A DNA stretch of 12,459 bases from an uncultured Bacteroidales bacterium (GTDB lineage: Bacteria; Bacteroidota; Bacteroidia; Bacteroidales; UBA932), in NCBI GenBank assembly GCA_937899055.1, contig CALBPX010000034.1:1-12459 (forward strand), written 5' to 3'. Under the pieces are notes generated by a model. That model was not told the origin of the DNA and did no database searches. It saw only the letters and a list, made by a program, of their open reading frames with translations. The first letter of the stretch is position 1; every line of letters begins with the position of its first letter. The position numbers and the translations under genes were made by a program. This document shows positions 8,013-12,429 of the stretch, piece after piece.

Positions 8013-9488
8013 TTATTCAGCCTTCTTTACGGCCCTTTTTCTTGCAGGTTTTTCGGCTTTGGGTTCCTCATCCTTTGCCGGCTCGGCAGCCTCTTCCTTT
8101 ACGGCCTTCTTCGTGGCTTTCTTGGCGGGAGCCTTCTTGGCAGGCTTGGAAGCCTTCATAGCAGCATTATCGCTGAGTATTGCAAGTTCTTCATGGGTAA
8201 CCTGCTTTACATCAGCAGTAATAAGGCCTTTGACATAGTCCAGAACCTTGTCTTCCTCGCACCTTTCAACTACGCGGTTAAGTTCCTTTTCGTTGTTGAG
8301 CATCTGCTGGGCATACTGTCCCAGAGTCTCTTCCGGAATATTGGGCATACCGTACATTGCAAACTGGTTGGCAGTCATCTGCTTGGCAACATTCAGAAGG
8401 TCTTCTTTGGTGATATTCATCTGCTGCTGGTCAAAGATCCTGCGTGTAATCATCTGCCAGCGGTAGTCCTGGAGGAAGAGAGGGAACTCGTTTTCTATCT
8501 GCTCCATTGTAAACTTGCCTTCGTTGACTCTGAAAAGCCATCTCTTCAGGAAGTCCTCCGGAAGTGTAAGGTTGGCCTTCTTGACTATGTAGTCTATGAG
8601 GTCGCGGCGGAAACGCCAGTCGCTCTCCTGCTTGTACTCATTCCTGAGCTTGTCCTCCAGAGCCTTTTCAAATTCATTCTCGTCCTTTACGGCATCCTTT
8701 CCGAATGCACGGTCAAACAGGTTCTGGTCTATCTTGGCAGGAACAAAGGTCTTAACCTCAGCAACTGTAAGCTTATAAACCGGATTGGAGGCATCAAACT
8801 CGTCCTTTCCTATCCTGAGCAACGAAGCCCTGTCTGTTTCATTCGGGAAGCATTTGACAAGGTCAATGTCAAAGCTATCGCCGACCTTCTTGCCAAGGAA
8901 CTGTTTCTTGTCTTTCTCAGCGATGCTCTTGAGGGTGATATATGTCTTCTCCACCTTCTTTTCTCCCTGTTCCAGATCCACTACCAGGAAGTCCTCTTCT
9001 CCGGCCTTGTCTGTGTCTTCCAACGAACCGAACTGGCGGAGCATATCGTCTCTGTACTTCTTGAGGGCCTCTTCTTTTACCTCCAGCTCATAGTATGTAA
9101 CCTTGTCTTTCTCGTCCAGAGAAATCTCCACCTTGGGACGCACGGCCATATCGTAAAGGAACTCAAACTTTTCGTCCTTGTCTATGTCTATCTTCTTCTG
9201 GAGTTCCTCGTTCGGAAGAGGTTCGCCTATCAGGTCAAGGTCATTTTCCTTTATGTGGTTGTTGATTCCTTCTGTAATCAAGTCATTTACGACCTCGCTC
9301 ATAGCCTGAGAGCCATACAGCTTCTCTATCAGGCCCATCGGAGCCATACCCTTACGGAACCCCTTGATTTCTGCTTTTCTGCGATACTCCTTGAGCTGTT
9401 TTGTTTTCTTTTCGTTTGCCTCTGCCTTTTCAATCTCTACCGTTACAAGGTAGGTCAGCGGCTGTGTTTCTTTCCTAGTTACTTTCAT
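8013..9488 (-). CDS. tig: trigger factor (ribosome-associated chaperone) with a Lys/Ala-rich C-terminal tail
   Basis: Trigger factor binds at the ribosome exit tunnel and shields nascent chains. The N-terminal domain carries the ribosome-docking loop GFRKGMAP (43-50; family signature GFRxGxxP). The middle region (about 150-250) corresponds to the FKBP-type peptidyl-prolyl isomerase domain but is divergent: it keeps the FLGKKVGDSFDIDL strand pattern, while canonical aromatic active-site residues are not obvious. The C-terminal helical domain runs to about residue 440. Residues 443-491 form an added tail made almost only of Lys, Ala, Glu and Pro, which makes the protein longer (491 aa) than the usual 430-450. 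It is the first gene of the tig-clpP-clpX-pyrF-nucleotidase operon, with an unusual repeat-bearing leader. ATG at 9488; no ordinary Shine-Dalgarno just upstream. Confidence 0.95.
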   Translation of the reverse strand: MKVTRKETQPLTYLVTVEIEKAEANEKKTKQLKEYRRKAEIKGFRKGMAPMGLIEKLYGSQAMSEVVNDLITEGINNHIKENDLDLIGEPLPNEELQKKIDIDKDEKFEFLYDMAVRPKVEISLDEKDKVTYYELEVKEEALKKYRDDMLRQFGSLEDTDKAGEEDFLVVDLEQGEKKVEKTYITLKSIAEKDKKQFLGKKVGDSFDIDLVKCFPNETDRASLLRIGKDEFDASNPVYKLTVAEVKTFVPAKIDQNLFDRAFGKDAVKDENEFEKALEDKLRNEYKQESDWRFRRDLIDYIVKKANLTLPEDFLKRWLFRVNEGKFTMEQIENEFPLFLQDYRWQMITRRIFDQQQMNITKEDLLNVAKQMTANQFAMYGMPNIPEETLGQYAQQMLNNEKELNRVVERCEEDKVLDYVKGLITADVKQVTHEELAILSDNAAMKASKPAKKAPAKKATKKAVKEEAAEPAKDEEPKAEKPARKRAVKKAE

Positions 9489-9527
9489 ATTTCTGTCTAT
9501 TGTAATATTCCGTTATCATATCCCATG

Positions 9528-9635
9528 GCATCTTCCCCCTACATAACCCTCATTGCACCTTCCTCCTATATAACCCGCATTGCATCTTCCTCCTACATAA
9601 CCCACATTGCATCTTTCCCTACATAACCTCCGACT
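9528..9635 (-). repeat. four tandem 27-bp repeats in the tig operon leader
   Basis: Units at 9528-9554, 9555-9581, 9582-9608 and 9609-9635, followed by a decayed fifth copy starting at 9636. The first three units differ at only a few positions; the unit at 9609 is more diverged. On the plus strand each unit begins GCATCTTCC and contains TACATAACC. In the sense of the tig message each contains GGTTATGTAGGAGGAAGATG with variants, that is an AGGAGG-like core. The array lies wholly between the predicted tig transcription start (~9670) and the tig ATG, so it should be part of the mRNA. Confidence 0.9.
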
Positions 9636-9675
9636 GCATCACCCAACTACTTCTTCCAACTGCCCATAAGGGCCG

Positions 9676-9706
9676 CAAATTTAATCAAAAACAACTTCCC
9701 AAACAA
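9676..9706 (-). promoter_or_regulatory. promoter of the tig-clpP-clpX-pyrF-nucleotidase operon
   Basis: On the minus strand there is a perfect Bacteroidota -7 box TAAATTTG (9676-9683) and a TTG (9704-9706) exactly 20 bp upstream, matching the -33/-7 consensus TTG-N19/20-TAnnTTTG. The box is followed by CGGCCC. It predicts a start near 9670 and a leader of about 180 nt before tig. No second match to the -7 consensus was noticed inside the operon. Confidence 0.7.
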
Positions 9707-9759
9707 CATAAACAACCAAATAGATGGCATCGGCATAACACATATTCAAAACAGATTCT

Positions 9760-9767
9760 TAATTTTG
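9760..9767 (+). promoter_or_regulatory. -7 promoter element of tpiA
   Basis: TAATTTTG matches TAnnTTTG exactly and lies 57 bp before the tpiA ATG, giving a predicted leader of about 50 nt. No clear TTG is found 19-20 bp upstream, so the -33 half is weak. It points away from the tig promoter, making a divergent pair. Confidence 0.55.
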
Positions 9768-9824
9768 CGGCGTCAAATCACGCTGATAAAGACATAAGGC
9801 GAATAGTAATTAATTGTAACAGAT

Positions 9825-10619
9825 ATGAGACAGAAAATCGTAGCCGGAAACTGGAAGATGAACACCACTCTTGCAGAAGGCATTGAACTCGTTAACCAGA
9901 TTGCAGAAAGAATCGATCAGGTTCCTCAGGATGTAAAACTGATTGTCAACACCCCATTCACACACCTGTTTGCCGTCAGTCAGGCAATAGCCGCCATCAA
10001 GTGCCCGTTCTGCAGAAGCAAGATTGCTCTTGGAGCCCAGAACTGTGCAGACAAGGAAAAAGGAGCATACACCGGAGAAGTTTCAGCCAAGATGCTCGCT
10101 TCAGTCGGAAGCGCATCCAACGGAGCTCCTGTTGAATATGTAATCCTCGGACATTCTGAAAGAAGAGGCTACTACGGCGAAACCAACGCCATCCTTCTGG
10201 AAAAGATCAAACTCGCCCTCTCAGAAGGCCTCAAGGTTATCTACTGCGTGGGAGAAGCCCTGGAGGAAAGAAAGGCCGGACGTCACTTTGACGTTGTAGC
10301 CGAGGAAATCAAAGATGTCCTCTTCAACCTCACCGGCGAGCAGATGAAAAACATAGTTGTTGCATACGAGCCTATCTGGGCCATCGGAACCGGCGAAACA
10401 GCCACCAAGGAGCAGGCTCAGGAAATCCACGCCTTCATCCGTAGCACCCTTGCAGAAAAGTTCGGAGACATGGCAGAAGAAACCTCCATTCTCTACGGCG
10501 GAAGCTGCAAGCCGTCCAATGCCAAGGAACTCTTCAGCCAGAAAGACATAGACGGCGGCCTGATTGGAGGAGCCAGCCTCAAAGCAGAAGACTTCATAGG
10601 CATAGCCACAAGCTATTGA
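9825..10619 (+). CDS. tpiA: triosephosphate isomerase
   Basis: This glycolytic enzyme interconverts dihydroxyacetone phosphate and glyceraldehyde 3-phosphate in the cytoplasm as a TIM-barrel dimer. It has 264 residues, slightly longer than the usual ~250 owing to an insert with a CPFC pair (residues ~60-63) before the LGAQN strand. Catalytic parts are all present: N9 and K11 in AGNWKMN, the histidine in ILGHSERR, the glutamate in AYEPIWAIGTG (start of the flexible loop), and the phosphate-binding YGGS and GGLIGGASL near the C-terminus. The start ATG at 9825 gives the canonical MRQKIVAGNWKMN. It is a lone gene on this strand with its own -7 box, divergent from tig. No convincing intrinsic terminator directly follows. 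Confidence 0.98.
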   Translation: MRQKIVAGNWKMNTTLAEGIELVNQIAERIDQVPQDVKLIVNTPFTHLFAVSQAIAAIKCPFCRSKIALGAQNCADKEKGAYTGEVSAKMLASVGSASNGAPVEYVILGHSERRGYYGETNAILLEKIKLALSEGLKVIYCVGEALEERKAGRHFDVVAEEIKDVLFNLTGEQMKNIVVAYEPIWAIGTGETATKEQAQEIHAFIRSTLAEKFGDMAEETSILYGGSCKPSNAKELFSQKDIDGGLIGGASLKAEDFIGIATSY

Positions 10620-10634
10620 ACAACGGTCCGCCTT

Positions 10635-10686
10635 TAGCTACCGCCTGTGTATGATGTCTGTAGCTGTTGCCTGTGAATGATTTCTG
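10635..10686 (+). repeat. 26-bp imperfect tandem duplication after tpiA
   Basis: Positions 10635-10660 and 10661-10686 are adjacent copies of a 26-bp unit (starting TAGCT, containing GCCTGTG and ATGAT, ending TCTG) with five mismatches. It is noncoding, in the 200-bp gap between tpiA and the tRNA gene. Confidence 0.75.
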
Positions 10687-10691
10687 CAGAT

Positions 10692-10709
10692 GAGTATGTT
10701 GGCATACTC
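10692..10709 (+). other. hairpin in the tpiA-tRNA spacer
   Basis: Perfect inverted repeat GAGTATG-TTGG-CATACTC: a 7-bp stem with a 4-nt loop, 73 bp after the tpiA stop. It is not followed by a T run, so it is not a typical intrinsic terminator. It may stabilise the 3' end of the tpiA message or help factor-dependent termination. Confidence 0.45.
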
Positions 10710-10780
10710 TGTTGATTCTGATTGGAGACGCCTGCTGATGATATCCGTTTTTTTGATGTTGATGGTATCTCTGATTGCAG

Positions 10781-10810
10781 TTGCAAATTGACAGAAAAGA
10801 TTTACCTTTG
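10781..10810 (+). promoter_or_regulatory. promoter of tRNA-Leu(UAG)
   Basis: TTG (10781-10783), 19 bp, then TACCTTTG (10803-10810): an exact fit to the Bacteroidota consensus. The tRNA starts 10 bp after the box, so the primary transcript carries only a few extra 5' bases for RNase P to remove. Confidence 0.75.
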
Positions 10811-10819
10811 CAGTCCGTT

Positions 10820-10901
10820 GCGGGTATGGCGTAATTGGCAGCCGCGCCAGACTTAGGATCTGGTGGAGTAATCCGTGGGGGTTCGAGTCCCTTTACCCGC
10901 A
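10820..10901 (+). tRNA. tRNA-Leu, anticodon UAG
   Basis: The cloverleaf folds fully. The acceptor stem is GCGGGTA with TACCCGC plus discriminator A. The D-arm includes AATTGGCAG. The anticodon stem CCAGA/TCTGG encloses loop CTTAGGA, giving anticodon TAG, which reads CUA and other CUN leucine codons. The variable arm is long, with a GGA/TCC pairing, as expected for class II tRNA-Leu. The T-arm loop is TTCGAGT. The CCA end is not encoded. It has its own promoter and a strong terminator, so it is a single-gene unit. Confidence 0.96.
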
Positions 10902-10908
10902 CACTTCA

Positions 10909-10938
10909 GGCATCCGGCTCTCACGGATGCCTTTTTTT
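10909..10938 (+). terminator. intrinsic terminator of the tRNA-Leu gene
   Basis: Perfect 8-bp GC-rich stem GGCATCCG / CGGATGCC with a 7-nt loop, followed directly by seven T residues. It begins 8 bp after the tRNA. A textbook intrinsic terminator. Confidence 0.92.
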
Positions 10939-11063
10939 ATTGCCACATTAGCCCACATCCTGCGCTAACACCCACTAAAGGATTGATTACAAGGTGGTTA
11001 CACCCCACCCTGAATGCGGAAAGGGCTGCCGTGACTATGGGATTTGACGGGACTTTGATCATC
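10939..11063. other. spacer between convergent tRNA-Leu and TA antitoxin
   Basis: These 125 bp separate the tRNA terminator from the end of the antitoxin gene. A small inverted repeat GGTGG (10993-10997) / CCACC (11005-11009) could weakly terminate the antitoxin message from the right, though no good T run follows. I see no integrase remnant and no repeat of the tRNA 3' end here. Confidence 0.4.
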
Positions 11064-11333
11064 TTAATCTGTTACCTTCACCAGCGGTTCGCCAAGTGCG
11101 GTGGAAATCTCGGCGATGGATTTGAGTGTAAGGTTGGGAAAACCCGATGTCCACCGCGATATGACCGCTTCCGACCGACCCATTTTTTTTGCAAGGTCCC
11201 GCTGCGTCATGTTCTTCTGCTTAAGGACGCCGTCGATGCGGGCAATGATGTCGGCTGACAGCTGCACCTCGGATATGATCTCCGGAGACACGGCCGCCAT
11301 CTTTTCATTGAACCATTCCTGCTTGTTTTTCAT
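11064..11333 (-). CDS. XRE-family HTH antitoxin (HigA-like)
   Basis: A small DNA-binding protein of 89 residues, probably the antitoxin and autorepressor of the upstream toxin gene. The HTH_3 domain covers residues ~28-88. The helix-turn-helix is MTQRDLAKKMGRSEAVISRW (42-61), followed by a helix LTLKSIAEISTAL, the standard Cro/C1 fold. Residues 1-27 (with MAAVSPEIISEVQLS) would form the extra N-terminal helix that HigA-like proteins use for toxin contact or dimerisation; that is inference. The ATG at 11333 lies 8 bp after the toxin stop. Toxin-before-antitoxin order is the hallmark of higBA-type modules. A palindrome over the toxin promoter (11849-11867) is a plausible binding site. Confidence 0.85.
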   Translation of the reverse strand: MKNKQEWFNEKMAAVSPEIISEVQLSADIIARIDGVLKQKNMTQRDLAKKMGRSEAVISRWTSGFPNLTLKSIAEISTALGEPLVKVTD

Positions 11334-11341
11334 TGCGGTAT

Positions 11342-11827
11342 CTATATTTCAAATGTGATATCCTCTATGCCGGAAAGTTCTTTCTCTTCGATGCTCACGT
11401 AGCCCTTCTCAATGTTTTCGTTGAGTAACTTCTCAAACTTCTGGAGGTCCAGAACATAACCATACAGCTTGGGATCCTCCTCATATGTGCGCGTATTCTT
11501 CACGCCGCCGTTGCCGAGAATAACAATCTGGTCCGAAAGCCTCAAACAATATAGCCTCAATTTGCCACTCTCGATGGGCAGCGCCTGGACACTGTCGTTC
11601 ATGCCTCCCTCAGGACGGAAGAAGCGTTCAAGGGCACCAATGCGCAGGATGGCTTGAAGCGCAGCAATGATGCGCTGATAATCCCTGTTGTAAGTTGCAT
11701 TCATCTCAAACTCTGCCACGAATTTCTCAAACTCCGTGGTTCCGTCCATCTCGAAGCTGATAGAGTACAGAGATGCCTTCTCTGACTCATTCAGCAGCTC
11801 AACTGTTGTCTTCTTCTTCACGTTCAT
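11342..11827 (-). CDS. probable RelE/HigB-like toxin of a type II TA pair
   Basis: 161 residues from the ATG at 11827; a TTG at 11842 would sit inside the promoter box and is rejected. The core from about residue 45 to 135 fits the RelE/ParE/HigB superfamily pattern: helices (DYQRIIAALQAILRIG), then strands VQALPIE-SGKLRLYCLRLSDQIVILGNGGVKNT, where the 'G-x-LRLY-x-x-R ... G-x-K' run resembles HigB-type mRNA interferases, and a helix LDLQKFEKLL. It is longer than a minimal HigB (~100 aa) because of a 40-residue N-terminal part and an acidic C-terminal tail (IEEKELSGIEDITFEI). The assignment rests on this pattern and on the XRE partner gene 8 bp downstream. Members of this superfamily cleave mRNA on the ribosome; that activity is inferred here. 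A plain hypothetical protein is the alternative. Confidence 0.68.
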   Translation of the reverse strand: MNVKKKTTVELLNESEKASLYSISFEMDGTTEFEKFVAEFEMNATYNRDYQRIIAALQAILRIGALERFFRPEGGMNDSVQALPIESGKLRLYCLRLSDQIVILGNGGVKNTRTYEEDPKLYGYVLDLQKFEKLLNENIEKGYVSIEEKELSGIEDITFEI

Positions 11828-11831
11828 GCGG

Positions 11832-11862
11832 CAAAGATACAAAACGAAAACTTAACATACAA
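11832..11862 (-). promoter_or_regulatory. promoter of the TA operon, apparently leaderless
   Basis: On the minus strand TATCTTTG (11832-11839) matches TAnnTTTG exactly, with TTG (11860-11862) 20 bp upstream. The -7 box ends only 4 bp before the toxin ATG at 11827, so transcription should begin at or beside the start codon. Confidence 0.7.
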
Positions 11863-11867
11863 GTTAA
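11849..11867. promoter_or_regulatory. palindromic candidate operator over the TA -33 element
   Basis: AACTT-AACATAC-AAGTT (11849-11865) and the overlapping TTAAC-ATACAA-GTTAA (11852-11867) are short perfect dyads covering the -33 TTG of the TA promoter. This is where an XRE antitoxin would bind to block RNA polymerase. The match is short and unproven. Confidence 0.45.
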
Positions 11868-11923
11868 TCATTGAATTTGTGACAAGATAGACACGGAACT
11901 TTGCAGGTGAGCCTTGGAAAGAC

Positions 11924-11953
11924 TTGTTTGATTGAAAGTTTTACCTACATTTG
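11924..11953 (+). promoter_or_regulatory. plus-strand promoter facing the second TolC fragment
   Basis: The -7 box TACATTTG (11946-11953) is an exact consensus match with a TTG 19 bp upstream, as good as the tRNA promoter. It predicts a start near 11959, reading towards the 3' end of the minus-strand TolC fragment. No ordinary gene lies downstream, only the structured RNA/46-codon ORF. Confidence 0.6.
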
Positions 11954-11976
11954 CATTGTCATTATGTAATGATTAG

Positions 11977-12117
11977 ATGGAATTTAAATGGGCATCTACT
12001 CTCAATAGGTGTCCATTTATCTTAAGACCTAACCGAGGGGAGGTGCTGAAACAAGGAGGCAGTTGTTCTTACACCAGCAAAAATGCCTTTAAATGTCGTT
12101 ACCGTCCGAGTGACTGA
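11977..12117 (+). CDS. possible 46-aa small protein or structured RNA, unrecognised
   Basis: An ATG 23 bp after the TACATTTG box opens 46 codons (MEFKWASTLNRCPFILRPNR..., ending YRPSD). I do not recognise the protein. It is rich in Lys, Arg, Ser and Cys with no clear hydrophobic core. The same segment encodes a long hairpin: arms 11985-11998 and 12006-12019 pair over 14 bp with two G-U pairs and a 7-nt loop. A second weaker stem is AACAA (12050-12054) / TTGTT (12063-12067). The ORF runs 19 bp into the 3' end of the TolC gene on the other strand. A small noncoding or antisense RNA is at least as likely as a protein. Confidence 0.25.
   Translation: MEFKWASTLNRCPFILRPNRGEVLKQGGSCSYTSKNAFKCRYRPSD
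11985..12019 (+). ncRNA. strong hairpin in the transcript from the 11946 promoter
   Basis: 14-bp stem (TAAATGGGCATCTA with TAGGTGTCCATTTA, two G-U pairs in the plus-strand RNA) around loop CTCTCAA. G-U pairing makes the stem specific to the plus-strand RNA, since the complementary strand would have A-C mismatches. It starts ~26 nt into the predicted transcript. There is no T run after it, so it is not an intrinsic terminator. Confidence 0.35.
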
Positions 12118-12299
12118 CGGTAGATTAGGAGTTTTGTATGTAGCCTGGCATAGGCATCTGTACAGTTGTCCTTGGTCTGCTGGTACAGCATCTGAGCCTC
12201 CAGAAGGTCTGACATCTTTGAAATGCCGACTTTATAATAGTCGCGATTAAGACGCAGGTTTTCTTCAGCCTGCTCTATGGATTTTTGCGCTATGGCGAG
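12099..12299 (-). pseudogene. TolC-family outer membrane protein, C-terminal fragment (broken by contig-end artefact)
   Basis: The last ~67 codons of a second TolC-family channel gene. From the TAA at 12099 upwards the protein ends ...AIAQKSIEQAEENLRLNRDY..., YKVGISKMSDLLEAQMLYQQ and ...LLIYRQSLGR. The AEENLRLN...DLLEAQ.LYQQ pattern is the conserved final helix region of Bacteroidota TolC proteins. It differs clearly from the intact TolC protein at 1632-3044, so it is another subfamily member. The same frame stays open to 12386, but above about 12291-12305 it no longer resembles TolC: it becomes LLIDDLLLG-type hydrophobic sequence that is the antisense of an acidic/basic plus-strand frame. 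The gene is probably intact in the organism and is cut here only by misassembly. Confidence 0.8.
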
Positions 12300-12429
12300 G
12301 CTCTGGCCGAGCAGGAGATCGTCTATCAGGAGCGCGAGGTGCTGAGTGAAGAACGGCGTCAGGAGCTTGACGCAAAGCTGGATCACTTGCTGCGCGTCTA
12401 CCGTGAGCGAAAGTCCGGCACCCGATATG
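12291..12429 (+). other. probable foreign tail joined to the contig end (open plus-strand frame)
   Basis: This stretch is GC-richer than its surroundings and is open on the plus strand from TAT at 12291 to the adapter. It reads as a charged helical protein (YGEALAEQEIVYQEREVL... ending RVYRERKSGTRYE) with about 70% G/C at third positions. I do not recognise the protein. It interrupts the TolC frame on the other strand and lies directly against adapter sequence, so I judge it a chimeric fragment from another molecule rather than a gene of this locus. Confidence 0.6.

Larger units (their letters stand above)
9489..9824. other. divergent intergenic region between tig and tpiA
   Basis: This 336-bp gap separates two head-to-head genes. 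From left to right it holds the A/T-rich end of the tig leader (9489-9527), four 27-bp tandem repeats (9528-9635), a degenerate fifth unit up to about 9660, a minus-strand promoter for tig (-7 box 9676-9683), an A/C-rich spacer, and a plus-strand -7 box for tpiA (9760-9767) followed by a ~50-bp leader. The two -7 boxes are about 80 bp apart. I see no RNA gene or protein gene of normal size in it. Confidence 0.8.

Noticed and set aside
7872..9626. 584-codon open frame on the plus strand opposite clpP/tig
   Set aside because: It is the antisense of trigger factor, made open by that gene's codon bias. Its product is Leu/Phe-rich with no family resemblance, and its repeated SSYIT end only reflects the 27-bp DNA repeats.
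9528..9635. CRISPR array
   Set aside because: The 27-bp units are directly adjacent with no unique spacers, and no cas genes are present.
10594..10902. 102-codon minus-strand frame over the tpiA-tRNA spacer
   Set aside because: It runs through the tRNA gene and the end of tpiA; it has no recognisable features.
11828..11842. Five-codon upstream extension of the toxin from a TTG
   Set aside because: The segment is the promoter -7 box itself and would not be in the mRNA.
11977..12098. Insertion-sequence end or IS200/IS605-type terminal hairpin
   Set aside because: There is a strong hairpin, but no transposase, target duplication or matching second end is visible in the window.
12300..12386. 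Continuation of the TolC fragment up to an ATG at 12386 as a 95-aa protein
   Set aside because: The upper ~29 residues are the antisense of a charged plus-strand frame and do not match TolC; the ATG has no support as a start.
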